Shown: positions 42,466 through 51,889 of the stretch, in pieces | Numbering within the stretch: position 1 is the stretch's first letter | How the letters are laid out: the number at the start of each line of letters is the position of its first letter | Origin: an uncultured Rhodospirillales bacterium | GTDB lineage: Bacteria > Pseudomonadota > Alphaproteobacteria > Reyranellales > Reyranellaceae | DNA length: 64,000 nt | Direction: 5' to 3' | NCBI GenBank assembly: GCA_945957125.1 | Contig: CAMFJT010000004.1 | Location: 1-64,000, forward strand | The notes under the pieces: model-generated | Seen by the model: only the letters and a program-made list of their open reading frames with translations | Databases searched by the model: none | What the model was told of the DNA's origin: nothing | Position numbers and translations under genes: made by a program

Positions 42466-43020
42466 ATGACCAATGACTGGCGCGCCGATCCCCTCGCCTG
42501 GGGCGACGGCCCTACCGTTCTCGAAGTCTTCCTGGAACCGACCTGCCCGTTCTCGGTGAAGGCCTTCGGCAAGCTCGACGCGCTGCTCGATCACGTCGGC
42601 AAGGACCGCCTGACCGTCAAGCTGCGCCTTCAATCGCAGCCCTGGCACATGTACTCCGGTGTGATCGTGCGCTGCATCCTGGCGGCCTCGACCCTGCAAA
42701 GCGGCAAGGCGGCCGCCAAATCGGTCATGGCGGCCGTCGCCGCCCATCGCGAGGAATTCGAGTTCGATCGCCATTGCGGCGGCCCGAACCTCGAGACGAC
42801 GCCGAACGCAATCATCCGCCGGATCGAAGGCTATAGCGGCCTCGCGCTCGCCGCGGCCTTCGCGATCCCCACCCTCGACCGGGAAATAAAGTGGCACTGC
42901 AAGTATGCCCGGCAGAACGGGATCCACGTCTCGCCGACCTTCATGGTCGACGGGCTGGTCCGCGCCGACATGAACAGTGGCGATTCCGTCGCCGAATGGG
43001 CGGCGAAGCTGTCCGCGTGA
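42466..43020 (+). CDS. DsbA-like thioredoxin-fold protein with a single active-site Cys
   Basis: 184 residues. The thioredoxin-fold strand and loop read VFLEPTCPFSVKAF, so the redox CxxC is CPFS (Cys27, Ser30), with a conserved cis-proline segment HVSPTFMVDG. It has no signal peptide, so it is cytoplasmic. Single-Cys members of this superfamily include glutathione-dependent isomerases such as 2-hydroxychromene-2-carboxylate isomerase. The gene lies 9 bp after the acyl-CoA synthetase and before a quinone oxidoreductase, which favours a catabolic isomerase or oxidoreductase role. Confidence 0.82.
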   Translation: MTNDWRADPLAWGDGPTVLEVFLEPTCPFSVKAFGKLDALLDHVGKDRLTVKLRLQSQPWHMYSGVIVRCILAASTLQSGKAAAKSVMAAVAAHREEFEFDRHCGGPNLETTPNAIIRRIEGYSGLALAAAFAIPTLDREIKWHCKYARQNGIHVSPTFMVDGLVRADMNSGDSVAEWAAKLSA

Positions 43021-43043
43021 GCCAATCTTCTGGGGAGAACGCC

Positions 43044-44015
43044 ATGAAAGCCGCCGTCGTCACCGAGCAGGGCGTCCAGTACACCGACGCCCCCAAGCCT
43101 TCGCCCAAGGCCAACGAGATCCTGATCCGGGTCAAGGCAGCCTCGCTCAACCGGGCCGACCTCGCGGTCGCCTCGGGCCATCGCCACGGCACGGTCGGCG
43201 GTGCCGGCACCATCGTCGGGCTGGAATGCGCCGGCGAGGTCGAGGCGATCGGCGCCGACGTGAAAGACTTCAAGCCCGGCGACCGGGTAATGAGCTCCGC
43301 CGCCGGCGGCTTCGCCGAGTATGCCGTGGCCGATGCAGGCCGGGCGCACAAGATTCCCGCCAACAACATGAGCTACGAGCAGGCCGCCTGCATGCCGGTG
43401 GCGGTGCAGACCATGCACAACGCGCTGGTCGGCGCCGGCCGCCTGAAGAAGGGCGAGTCGGTGCTGATCCAGGGCGCGTCGTCGGGAGTCGGCCTGCTCG
43501 GCATGCAGATCGCCAAGCACATGGGCGCCTCGATCGTGATGGGCAGCTCGACCAACGAGGGCCGCCGCGGCAGGCTCAAGGAGTTCGGCTGCGACGTGGC
43601 GATCGACACGACCGACCCGAAATGGCCGGACAAGGTCAAGGAAGCGACCGGCGGCAAGGGCGTCGACCTGATCGTCGACCAGGTCTCGGGCGGCGTGATG
43701 AACCAGAACATGGAGGCCGCCGCCATCCTCGGCCGCATCGTGAATGTCGGCCGCCTGGGCGGCATGAAGGGCGAGTTCAACTTCGACCTGCATGCGCTGA
43801 AGCGCATCGACTATATCGGCGTGACCTTCCGCACCCGCAGCCCCGAGGAAGTGCGCGACATCGTGCAGGCCGCCCGCAAGGACCTGTGGCCGGCCATCGA
43901 GGACGGCAAGCTCAGCCTGCCGATCGACAGGACCTTCCCCCTGTCCGAGGCCGCCGCCGCGCTTGCGCACATGAAGGCCAATGCCCATTTTGGCAAGATC
44001 GTCCTCGTCGTCTGA
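43044..44015 (+). CDS. Quinone oxidoreductase-like medium-chain dehydrogenase
   Basis: 323 residues from ATG 43044 with GGGGAGAACGCC upstream. GroES-like N-terminal domain (LECAGEVEAIGADVKDFKPGDRV), nucleotide-binding IQGASSGVGLLGMQIAKHMGAS near the middle. It lacks structural zinc cysteines, matching NADPH:quinone reductase-like enzymes acting on alpha,beta-unsaturated carbonyls. It follows the single-Cys DsbA-like protein in the acyl-CoA synthetase run. Ends 24 bp before tldD. Confidence 0.88.
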   Translation: MKAAVVTEQGVQYTDAPKPSPKANEILIRVKAASLNRADLAVASGHRHGTVGGAGTIVGLECAGEVEAIGADVKDFKPGDRVMSSAAGGFAEYAVADAGRAHKIPANNMSYEQAACMPVAVQTMHNALVGAGRLKKGESVLIQGASSGVGLLGMQIAKHMGASIVMGSSTNEGRRGRLKEFGCDVAIDTTDPKWPDKVKEATGGKGVDLIVDQVSGGVMNQNMEAAAILGRIVNVGRLGGMKGEFNFDLHALKRIDYIGVTFRTRSPEEVRDIVQAARKDLWPAIEDGKLSLPIDRTFPLSEAAAALAHMKANAHFGKIVLVV

Positions 44016-44039
44016 GGACGGAAACAAGGCAGGCCCGCA

Positions 44040-45485
44040 ATGAGCAAATCGATCAACCATCTCGCCACCGCCGACGGCCTGTTCTTCGGCAAGGATGGCC
44101 TCGACCGGCGCAAGACCGAGAAGATGGTGGACGAGGCGCTGGCCGGCACCGACGACGGCGAGCTGTTCCTCGAATACGTCCAGAGCGAGAGCCTGTCGTT
44201 CGACGACGGCAAGCTGAAGAGCGCGTCGTTCGATACCTCGCAGGGCTTCGGCCTGCGGTCGGTGGCGGGCGACGTCACGGGCTTCGCCCATGCGTCGGCG
44301 CTCGACGAGCAGGCGCTGAAGCGCGCGGCCGAGACGGTGAAGACCGTCCGCTCGGGCCGCGGCGGCACGTCGGATGAGTCTCCGCGCGGCACCAACCGCC
44401 TTCTGTATGCCGACGACAATCCGATCGACGGCGTGCCGTTCGCGCAGAAGGTCGCCCTGATGCAGGAGATCGATGCCTATGTCCGCGGCAAGGAGCCCAA
44501 GGCGCGCCAGGTCTCGGTCTCGCTGTCGGGCTCGTGGCAGGTCGTGGAGATCGTGCGCGCCGGCGGCTGGCGCGCCGCCGACGTGCGCCCGCTGGTGCGG
44601 TTGAACGTCAGCGTGGTCTGCGCCGACGGCTCGCGCATGGAAGCCGGCAGCACCGGCAGCGGCCGCCGCGCCGCCTATGGCGATATCTTCCTGCCGGGCT
44701 ACTGGCGGAAAGAGGCCGACGAGGCGATCCGGCAGGCGCTGGTCAATCTCGATTCGATCGAAGCGCCGGCCGGCGAGATGCCGGTCGTGCTGGGCGCCGG
44801 CTGGTCGGGCGTGCTGTGGCACGAGGCGGTCGGCCACGGGCTGGAAGGCGACTTCCACCGCAAGAAGACCTCGATGTTCAGCCACCTGATGGGCGAGATG
44901 ATCGCCTCGCCCGGCGTTACCGTGGTCGACGACGGCACGCTGAACGACCGCCGCGGCTCGCTCACCATCGACGACGAAGGTACGCCCACCCAGCGCAACG
45001 TGCTGATCGAGGACGGCCGCCTGGTCGGCCTGATGCAGGACCGCATGAACGCCCGCCTGATGGGCGTGAAGCCGACCGGCAACGGCCGCCGCCAGGGTCA
45101 CGCCTATGCGCCGATGCCGCGCATGACCAACACCTTCATGCTGGGCGGCGACAAGGACCCGAAGGAAATCATCGCCTCGGTGAAGAAGGGCCTCTACTGC
45201 GCCAATTTCGGCGGCGGCCAGGTCGACATCGTCTCGGGCAAGTTCGTGTTCAGCGTGACCGAGGGCTACCTGATCGAGGACGGCAAGATCGGCCGGCCGG
45301 TCAAGGGCGCGACCTTGATCGGCGCGGGTTCCGAGGCGCTGACCAAGGTCGGCATGGTCGGCAACGACATGGCACTCGATCCCGGCATCGGCACCTGCGG
45401 CAAGGATGGCCAGGGCGTGCCGGTCGGCGTCGGCCAGCCGACGTTGCGGATCGACGCCCTGACAGTGGGCGGCACGGCGACCTGA
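44040..45485 (+). CDS. tldD: TldD metalloprotease
   Basis: 481 residues. The zinc motif HEAVGHGLEGD gives His261, Glu262 and His265. Flanking features GSTGSGRRAAYGDIFLP and RMTNTFMLGGDKDP are standard for TldD, which with TldE forms a heterodimeric protease that processes microcin precursors and antitoxins. The partner TldE/PmbA is not in the window. It converges with the small exported protein at 45492, 6 bp apart. Confidence 0.95.
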   Translation: MSKSINHLATADGLFFGKDGLDRRKTEKMVDEALAGTDDGELFLEYVQSESLSFDDGKLKSASFDTSQGFGLRSVAGDVTGFAHASALDEQALKRAAETVKTVRSGRGGTSDESPRGTNRLLYADDNPIDGVPFAQKVALMQEIDAYVRGKEPKARQVSVSLSGSWQVVEIVRAGGWRAADVRPLVRLNVSVVCADGSRMEAGSTGSGRRAAYGDIFLPGYWRKEADEAIRQALVNLDSIEAPAGEMPVVLGAGWSGVLWHEAVGHGLEGDFHRKKTSMFSHLMGEMIASPGVTVVDDGTLNDRRGSLTIDDEGTPTQRNVLIEDGRLVGLMQDRMNARLMGVKPTGNGRRQGHAYAPMPRMTNTFMLGGDKDPKEIIASVKKGLYCANFGGGQVDIVSGKFVFSVTEGYLIEDGKIGRPVKGATLIGAGSEALTKVGMVGNDMALDPGIGTCGKDGQGVPVGVGQPTLRIDALTVGGTAT

Positions 45486-45491
45486 AGCCGG

Positions 45492-46052
45492 CTACTCCCG
45501 GACCCAGGCCTGCCGCACGAAGGCGGCGATGTCGCCGTCGGTGACCGGCTGGCCCGGCGGGACGCAGCGCGTCGCATAGAGGACCCATCGGGATCCCTGG
45601 GCGTTGCCGGAGCCGGTCTTGCGGATGCCGATGCAGGATTCCTTTTCGGCGCTCTCGAAGGAAACGATATCGGCGTCCTGCCGGCGGCCAACATTCGACA
45701 TGTTGGCGCTGCCCCGTCCCTGTGGACTGCGTCCGCGCACGGCGTCAGCGAGGTCCTGCTTGGTAACGATCGCCGCCTTGGCGCTCAACGCCTCGGCGAC
45801 ATAATAGTAGTACTTCGTGTTCTCGATGCTGCCGGAGGCATTCCAGAACCGGTAGACGCCCTCGCCCGTCGCAAGGGCATCGATGGTCATCTTGTCCGTA
45901 GCCCGGCAGCGCAGGCCGTCCGTCGGTCCGATGCGGGATTGACGACAGTCGATATCCAGCCATTCCACGCTGCCGGCCTGCGCCGAGACGGCAGCCGGCA
46001 GTCCGAGCGACATCAATACCCCGAGCACACTGACCGATCGCATCATCACCAT
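45492..46052 (-). CDS. Secreted hypothetical protein
   Basis: 186 residues from ATG 46052, which has GGAGGAGAGGCGG upstream; the ATG at 46046 is the alternative. The signal peptide ends near VSAQAG (about residue 24). The mature domain has several cysteines (IDCRQ, LRCRAT, ESCIG, TRCVP) and a tyrosine-rich KYYYYV segment. No known family is recognised; disulfides and periplasmic location are inferred. It is transcribed away from the substrate-binding protein beyond it, with about 130 bp between. Confidence 0.7.
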   Translation of the reverse strand: MVMMRSVSVLGVLMSLGLPAAVSAQAGSVEWLDIDCRQSRIGPTDGLRCRATDKMTIDALATGEGVYRFWNASGSIENTKYYYYVAEALSAKAAIVTKQDLADAVRGRSPQGRGSANMSNVGRRQDADIVSFESAEKESCIGIRKTGSGNAQGSRWVLYATRCVPPGQPVTDGDIAAFVRQAWVRE

Positions 46053-46181
46053 CCGCCTCTCCTCCGGAGGCCGGGGGAGAGAAGCGCGCGCGGCGTCGTT
46101 GGGCAAGGCCTCAGGGGTTGCGTTTTGTATCGTTCCGCACGCGCCTGTATCGGACGTGAAACACTGTCGTGCCGGCGGGCG

Positions 46182-47771
46182 TCACCGGTCGAGCCAGACG
46201 TCCTCGAAGCGCCAGTTGTTGTAGATGCTGTTGACGTGCAGCGTGATGTTCTTCACGTGCGGCCACCAGCAGCCCGCGGCGCGGCCATAGGCGATGATCG
46301 GCTTGGCCATCTCCTCCTGCAGCTTGCGATCGATGTCCCACACCATCTTCAGGCGCTTGTCCTGGTCGAGCTCGCGAGACTGCGCCTCGAACAGCTTGGT
46401 CATCTCGGGATTGCAATAGCCGTTGTAGTTGCGCAGCGAGCCGCAGCCGTAGGTCTCGAACAGCGCCACGTCGGGATCGTCGACCGCGATGCCGCTGAGG
46501 TTGAGCGCCACGGCGTAGTCCTTCTTGAACACCCGGTTGTAGTAGACGCCGGTCTCGATGACCTCGAGCTCGCCGTCGACATAGACCTGCTTGAGCTGGT
46601 CGATCAGGATCACCGCCGGATCGCGGAAGGTGGCGATGTTGCGCGTGCTGACCTTGACCTTGAGCCGCTTGTCGGGACCGTAGCCCGCCTCCCGCATCAG
46701 CGCGCGCGCCTCGTCGCGCGCCTTGGCTACGTCACCGTATCCCGGCACGTCCTTCAGCATCTCGTCGGGCATCCCCCACACGCCGTCGGGCGGCGCCAGC
46801 ATGATGCCGCTCGGCTTGCCCTGCCCTTCGGCCAGGATGTCGATGAACGCCTTGCGATCGATCGTCAGCCCCAGCGCGCGGCGGATCTTGGGATTGTCGA
46901 ATGGCGGCGCCTCGGCATTGACGATCAGGTTGGAGCTGACTCCGGTCTCGCGCATGGTGCAGATCGCCTTGGGCGCGTCGGCCTTGATGTTCTTGAGCAG
47001 CGGCACCGTCACGTCGGTCGGGAATGTCATGTCGAACTTGCCGCTGACGAACGACAGCATGCGGGTCGAACGGTCGGGAATGATGGTGAACTCGATGCCG
47101 TCGAGGTAAGGCAGCCCCTTCTTCCAGTAGTCCTGATTTTTGACCAGCTTGATGGTCTCGTTCATCTTGAACTCGGCCAGCTTGAAGGGCCCGGTGCCGA
47201 TCGGGCGCCGCCGCATCTGGTCGGGCGGCACGTGGCAGGCGTAGATCGGCGTGTAGCCCGAGGCGAGCAGACCGAGCAGCGAGGGTTGCGGCGCCTTGAG
47301 ATGGAACGTCACCTGGGTGTCGCTCTCGACCGTCACCTTCTCGACGTTGCTCCACCAGGCGCCATGCGGGTTGCGGCGCAGCTTGCTCTCGCCGCTCAGC
47401 AGCAGGTCGAAGGTGCAGGCGACATCCTTGGCGGTGAAGGGCTTGCCGTCGTGCCATTTCACGCCCTCGCGCGTCGTGAAGACAAGCTTCTTGTAGCCGT
47501 CCTGCCATTCCCACTTCGTCGCGAGTTCCGGCACGATCGACTGCAGGCTGTTCTTCGGCACGTGCTGGTCGAACAGCACCAGGTTGTTGTAGACTGCCAT
47601 GAACGCCGCCGGCACCGACACCGTCGCCTCTTCGTGGATCGAGGCGCTGGGCGGATTGTCCATATGCTGGATCTTGAGGATTCCGCCTGATTTCTGGGCC
47701 CATGCGGGCCCCCAGAACGCAATCGCCGCCGCAGCGGCAAGCAAGGCAACGCGACCTCTTTGGGCGTTCAT
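46182..47771 (-). CDS. ABC transporter substrate-binding protein, family 5
   Basis: 529 residues from ATG 47771. The signal peptide ends at PAWAQK (about residue 26). The mature protein begins KSGGILKIQHMDNPPSASI and has EGVKWHDGKPFTAKDVACTFDLLL, the family-5 signature. It is the third such receptor in the window and has no permease or ATPase beside it, so it must dock to a transporter encoded elsewhere or to that at 19-24 kb. Ligand unknown. Confidence 0.9.
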   Translation of the reverse strand: MNAQRGRVALLAAAAAIAFWGPAWAQKSGGILKIQHMDNPPSASIHEEATVSVPAAFMAVYNNLVLFDQHVPKNSLQSIVPELATKWEWQDGYKKLVFTTREGVKWHDGKPFTAKDVACTFDLLLSGESKLRRNPHGAWWSNVEKVTVESDTQVTFHLKAPQPSLLGLLASGYTPIYACHVPPDQMRRRPIGTGPFKLAEFKMNETIKLVKNQDYWKKGLPYLDGIEFTIIPDRSTRMLSFVSGKFDMTFPTDVTVPLLKNIKADAPKAICTMRETGVSSNLIVNAEAPPFDNPKIRRALGLTIDRKAFIDILAEGQGKPSGIMLAPPDGVWGMPDEMLKDVPGYGDVAKARDEARALMREAGYGPDKRLKVKVSTRNIATFRDPAVILIDQLKQVYVDGELEVIETGVYYNRVFKKDYAVALNLSGIAVDDPDVALFETYGCGSLRNYNGYCNPEMTKLFEAQSRELDQDKRLKMVWDIDRKLQEEMAKPIIAYGRAAGCWWPHVKNITLHVNSIYNNWRFEDVWLDR

Positions 47772-47852
47772 TGTTTCCTCCCTGACTCTATCCGATTTCG
47801 AAGCACCTCCTCGATCTACGCACGCACGCCTACGCGATTCACATCGACTGTG

Positions 47853-47869
47853 GTCAAGCGCGACGCGCT
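47853..47869 (-). terminator. 8 bp perfect hairpin after the PanE-like gene
   Basis: CAAGCGCG (47853-47860) and CGCGCTTG (47862-47869) are inverted around one base. It lies 23 bp past the stop of the PanE-like gene and 80 bp before the receptor gene start. The loop is too tight for the full stem, so four to seven pairs would form. There is no T-tract; assignment as terminator is tentative and an operator is possible. Confidence 0.3.
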
Positions 47870-47891
47870 TGGCAATCCTCGTCGTTCACGG

Positions 47892-48875
47892 TCACGGCGT
47901 GTAGAGGCCCCGGGCGGCGGCGAGCCGCACGCAGATCGCCTCGATGGCGTCGAGCGTCGGTGTCGCCACGCCCGCCGCGCGGCCGAAGGCGACGGGGGCG
48001 CGTACGATCGATTCGATCTCCATCGGGCGGCCGAGCTCGTAGTCCTGCAGGATCGACGGACGATGGTCGGGATAGGTGCGCTGCGGGCCGAAGCGCTGGT
48101 CGGGGCTGTCGTCGAGCATCACGCCATGAGCAGCCGCGACCGCGAGCGCCTCCTCGAGCGCGCGCCGGGCCAGCGGATTGACCGTCGGATTGCCGAGGAT
48201 CGTCGTCGGCTCACGCAGGATGAGGCACAGCGTCGACCCGCACAGATTGGCCATCAGCTTGTGCCAGATGTCGTAGCGGATATCGGTCGTTGCCGGCGAG
48301 GCGATGCCGGCGGCGATCAGGGTCCGGCGCAGGGCGAGGATGCGCGGGCTCTGACGGTCGTCGGTCTCGGCGACCCACAGCGTGTTGCGTTCCGGCGAGA
48401 TATTGCGCACAACGCCGGGCGCGATCACGTGGTTCGACGAAGTCACCACGGCACCCACCGTGCGTTCCATTCCGATCGTACGCGCGAGCGCACCGCCGGG
48501 ATCGAGGCGCGACAGATCGGGCGCGGCAGGCCGCGCGCCGAGGCCGTGTCCGTACCACCACGGAATGCCGTTCTGCACGAAGGCGACCATCGTGTCGCCG
48601 CGCAGCAACGGGCCGATGGCGTTGGGCAGGACATGCTGACCCGACGATTTCATCGTGACCAGCACGGCATCCTGCGGGCCGAGATCGGCCGGCTCGTCGC
48701 TCGCCTTCACCGGCATCACGATCTTCCTGTCGCCGGTCAGCAGGGTCAGGCCGTCGGCGCGGATCGCCTCGAGATGCGCGCCGCGCACCACCACCGACAC
48801 CTCGTTGCCCGCCGCGGCGAGGCGCGCGGCGAAATTGCCGCCGATCGAGCCGGCGCCGTAGACGCAAATGCGCAT
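47892..48875 (-). CDS. 2-dehydropantoate 2-reductase-like (PanE/ApbA) oxidoreductase
   Basis: 327 residues; ATG 48875 chosen over the GTG at 48884. N-terminal MRICVYGAGSIGG is the GxGxxG Rossmann motif of PanE/ApbA. A C-terminal helical domain contains KLMANLCGSTLC with the family lysine/asparagine region. PanE makes pantoate for CoA synthesis, but many paralogues reduce other 2-keto acids. No other pantothenate genes are nearby, so the substrate is uncertain. Confidence 0.82.
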   Translation of the reverse strand: MRICVYGAGSIGGNFAARLAAAGNEVSVVVRGAHLEAIRADGLTLLTGDRKIVMPVKASDEPADLGPQDAVLVTMKSSGQHVLPNAIGPLLRGDTMVAFVQNGIPWWYGHGLGARPAAPDLSRLDPGGALARTIGMERTVGAVVTSSNHVIAPGVVRNISPERNTLWVAETDDRQSPRILALRRTLIAAGIASPATTDIRYDIWHKLMANLCGSTLCLILREPTTILGNPTVNPLARRALEEALAVAAAHGVMLDDSPDQRFGPQRTYPDHRPSILQDYELGRPMEIESIVRAPVAFGRAAGVATPTLDAIEAICVRLAAARGLYTP

Positions 48876-48903
48876 GATCCCCACTACCAGGAAGCGAACC
48901 GTG

Positions 48904-49446
48904 CTAGGTCTTCGACTCCGTCAGCTTGAGCGAGTCGAGGAAACGGTTGGCAGCGGCCTTGCTTTGTTCGTTGTCGACGGTCACGAGCAGGCGGAACAGG
49001 CGGTCCTTGGCGATGTAGGTGCGCATCATCACCCCGGCGCCGGCCTCGCCCTCGATGTCGAGCGCGTAACCGTCCCAGCCCTGCAACGTCACCGGCTCGT
49101 CGCGCAGGTATTTGTACTGCGGCTTAGGGAATGCCTTCTCGGCTTCGCCGCGCCCCAGCTCCCGGGCCATCTCCTTGCTGTCGCGGCTGGAAAGCGCGCC
49201 GGGATCGTAGTCGACATAGTCGAAGTTGAAGATCTGGCCGCCGCGCCGCGACTCCCAGGCGACCCGCGCGCTGGCGTGACCCTTCTCCTTCTCCGTGGCG
49301 ACGGACTTGGTCGCAGGCGACGGCATCTCGAGCCGGAAGCGCAGGTCGGGCGCGACGATGGTCTGCCAGTCGTCGGCCTGGGCGCGTGCGCCCAAAGGAA
49401 CCACCAGCAGAGACAGCAAGAGCAGACGGCGTTCGATGACACTCAT
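48904..49446 (-). CDS. Small secreted protein
   Basis: 180 residues; ATG 49446 overlaps the stop of the VOC-like gene upstream (ATGA). The signal peptide ends near GARAQA (about residue 22). The mature part has alternating strands with WESRRGGQIFNFDYVDYD and ends with RFLDSLKLTESKT, as in many outer-membrane-associated or periplasmic hypothetical proteins (PsbP/DUF1795-like shape). Function unknown. Co-transcribed with the VOC-like gene. Confidence 0.72.
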   Translation of the reverse strand: MSVIERRLLLLSLLVVPLGARAQADDWQTIVAPDLRFRLEMPSPATKSVATEKEKGHASARVAWESRRGGQIFNFDYVDYDPGALSSRDSKEMARELGRGEAEKAFPKPQYKYLRDEPVTLQGWDGYALDIEGEAGAGVMMRTYIAKDRLFRLLVTVDNEQSKAAANRFLDSLKLTESKT

Positions 49447-50297
49447 GCAGCCGGCACCAGATCCTCTCGGCCCGACCATTCCCACGCCACACCGGTGCGC
49501 GAGACGCCGAGAAGCAGGCCATGCAGTTCCCTGGGATGCACCCAACCGCCATCGGGCTCGGTCACCGGATCGCTGCCGCGCGGCGTGTAGCGTGCATTGG
49601 CTTGCAGCAACCGCCCGCGCACCTCGGGCCAGTCGTGCACCTCGACGTAGCACATATAGAGCGAATCGCCGTGCTTGTGGGCGAAGCGTCCCATCGGATG
49701 GACATTGTCGGTGACTTGACTCAATTCGATGCGGTCGAGCCGGTTGGGCGGATCGAACAGGGTGAGCGTGCCGACATAGCCGAAGCGCTCGCTGCCGATC
49801 GCGCTGAAGCGCGACGGATCGAGCCCGAACAGGCCGGCATAGACCGCCGCCACCCGCCGCCAGTCGCTCATCAGCGTGTTGGTCGTCTCGTACAGGAACG
49901 ACACAGGTCCCACCCTTTTGCGGTAGGTGCTCTGCGAGATCACCATCGGCAGCCCGAAGGTGGCGTCGGGGCCGAGATAGAGCTGCTCGCCGTCGCGCTC
50001 GTAGGGCACGCCGAGACCCTCCCAGCGCTTCACCATGCCGTCGAGGTCGGCAGTGCAATAGCCCGCCGTCATCAGCCCCTCGCCGCGGCGGGACAGGAAG
50101 TCCTGCGTCAGCCCTGCCCCATCGGCCTCGCACAGTTCGAACTCGCTTTCGCCGACGGCGAGGATCGTGCGCCGGGCGGAGAGATACCGGCTGTGATCGT
50201 GCCGCGCGACCTCGCTGCCCAGGAGCTGGCCATAGCGCTGGGCCGCCCTGGTGGCGTCGTGGACGGCGATCTGAACCCTGTCGCAGCGGTCGAGCAT
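49443..50297 (-). CDS. VOC-superfamily-like protein
   Basis: 284 residues from ATG 50297 with AGGG eight bases upstream; GTG 50306 is an alternative. Two weak glyoxalase-like halves: RVQIAVHDATRAAQRYGQLLGSE is a classic first helix-strand of a VOC module, and the second half has SLYMCYVEVHDWPEVRGRL. Metal ligands are not clear, so catalysis is unproven. It is translationally coupled to the secreted protein downstream and follows gshA at 15 bp distance. Confidence 0.72.
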   Translation of the reverse strand: MLDRCDRVQIAVHDATRAAQRYGQLLGSEVARHDHSRYLSARRTILAVGESEFELCEADGAGLTQDFLSRRGEGLMTAGYCTADLDGMVKRWEGLGVPYERDGEQLYLGPDATFGLPMVISQSTYRKRVGPVSFLYETTNTLMSDWRRVAAVYAGLFGLDPSRFSAIGSERFGYVGTLTLFDPPNRLDRIELSQVTDNVHPMGRFAHKHGDSLYMCYVEVHDWPEVRGRLLQANARYTPRGSDPVTEPDGGWVHPRELHGLLLGVSRTGVAWEWSGREDLVPAA

Positions 50298-50312
50298 GGA
50301 CCGCACCCTACC

Positions 50313-51677
50313 TCAGTAAGCGTAGTCGCGGAACAGCGGTGCGAGGGCGCCGTTCCATTCGCCCCGCCATTTCTCCAGCAGCTCGTCGGCCAGCGCCTTG
50401 CCCGAATCGACTGCACGGTCGAGCGGCAGGAGATAGGCCGACTCGTCGTTGCCGCGCCCGTCGAGCCGTTTGCGCGCACGCAGTCCGCCATGGGCGATCT
50501 TCAGAACCTCGCGGCCAAGCTCGTACAGCGGCTTTCCCTTGAACGGCGTCTGTAGCCCGCTCTTCGGCGTCTCGGCGCGCAGGTAGTCGTGATCCGCCAC
50601 CGTCCAGCCCTTCACGAGATCCCATCCCGCATCGAGCGCGGTCTGGTCGTAAAGCAGCCCGACCCACAGCGCGGGCAGCGCGTTCAGCATCTCATAGGGG
50701 CCCGAGTCCGCGCCGCGCATCTCGAGATAGCGCTTCAGCCGCACCTCGGGAAAGGCCGTGGTGACATGGTCGGCCCAGTCGTTGATGGTCGGCAGCTCGC
50801 CCGGCCGCGCCGGTAGCTTGCCCTTCAGGAAGTCCTTGAAGTCCTGGCCCGAGGCATCGATGTACTTGCCGTCGCGATAGACGAAGTACATCGGCACGCC
50901 GAGCATGTAGTCGGCATAGCGCTCGAAGCCGAAGCCGTCCTCGAAAACGAACGGCAGCATGCCACAGCGGTCGGGGTCGGTGTCGGTCCAGATGTGGCTG
51001 CGATAGCTCTTGTAGGGGACGGGCTTGCCTTCGACGAAGGGGGAATTGGCGAACAGCGCGGTCGCCAGCGGCTGCAGGGCGAGCGAGACGCGGAACTTCT
51101 TCACCATATCCGCTTCCGACTCGAAATCGAGATTGGTCTGCACGGTACAGGTGCGCAGCATCATGTCGAGGCCGAGCCTGCCCTTCTTCGGCATGTACTC
51201 GCGCATGATCTTGTAGCGGCCCTTGGGCATCCAATGGACGTCCTCGCGCGTCCATTGCGGCGCGAACCCCAGCCCGATGTAGCCGGCACCGATCTCGCCC
51301 GCGACTTCCTTGACCTCGCGCAAATGCTGCGCGGTCTCCGCCGCCGTCGCGTGCACCGTCTCCAGCGGCGCGCCGGAGAGCTCGAACTGCCCGCCCGGCT
51401 CGAGCGTGATGCTGGCCTTGTCGCGCAACAGGGCGATGGTGTTGCCGTTCTCGACCACCCGCTCCCAGCCGAAGCGCGTCAGCCCTTCGAGCATGGCGCG
51501 CACGCCGGCCGGACCCTCATAGGGCAGCGCCTTCAGGGTCTTCGCGTCGAACCCCAGCTTCTCGTGCTCGGTGCCCATGCGCCAGGCATCGCGGGGCTTG
51601 TTACCGGCAGCAAAGTACTCGATCAGCTGCCGCCGATTTTCGATCGGCGCGCCGCCGCCCGATGGTGGTGCGGACAT
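50313..51677 (-). CDS. gshA: Glutamate-cysteine ligase (class II / plant-like)
   Basis: 454 residues from ATG 51677 with AGGGAG upstream. The core contains WRMGTEHEKLGF (ATP/Mg-binding acidic motif), TLEPGGQFELSGAP, GLGFAPQW, and a central MPKGRYKIMREYMPKKGRLGLDMML. This is the plant-type gamma-glutamylcysteine synthetase common in alphaproteobacteria, which makes the first bond of glutathione. Its product supports the YghU-type GST and the gamma-glutamyl enzymes elsewhere in the window. The gshA-rsmE-ubiA neighbourhood is, from memory, recurrent in this class. Confidence 0.92.
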   Translation of the reverse strand: MSAPPSGGGAPIENRRQLIEYFAAGNKPRDAWRMGTEHEKLGFDAKTLKALPYEGPAGVRAMLEGLTRFGWERVVENGNTIALLRDKASITLEPGGQFELSGAPLETVHATAAETAQHLREVKEVAGEIGAGYIGLGFAPQWTREDVHWMPKGRYKIMREYMPKKGRLGLDMMLRTCTVQTNLDFESEADMVKKFRVSLALQPLATALFANSPFVEGKPVPYKSYRSHIWTDTDPDRCGMLPFVFEDGFGFERYADYMLGVPMYFVYRDGKYIDASGQDFKDFLKGKLPARPGELPTINDWADHVTTAFPEVRLKRYLEMRGADSGPYEMLNALPALWVGLLYDQTALDAGWDLVKGWTVADHDYLRAETPKSGLQTPFKGKPLYELGREVLKIAHGGLRARKRLDGRGNDESAYLLPLDRAVDSGKALADELLEKWRGEWNGALAPLFRDYAY

Positions 51678-51889
51678 GCGTTGATGCTCCCTCATCGCCC
51701 CGCGCCACGAGAGCGGCGGAGCGGCGCGGTCGCATGAGCTTTCCTCACGCGAGCCCGCGGCTGGTTCATGACGTTCGGAGTCCCCTCTCCCATATCGGCG
51801 GGGGCGCGCGCAAGGCTCTTGCAAACGGGGTTGCGCCGGGAGCGCGGCGCTCCACAGCCGCACTCATAACCACCAACTTTGACTCTTTT
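51678..51889. other. Non-coding leader of gshA, no distinct signal
   Basis: This 212 bp region upstream of gshA shows no gene. Together with the repeat at 51890-52029 and five further bases it makes up the 357 bp gap to rsmE. The stretch CATAACCACCAACTTTGACTC (51866-51886) is less GC-rich and may hold the gshA promoter, but no clear -35/-10 pair is seen. Confidence 0.5.
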
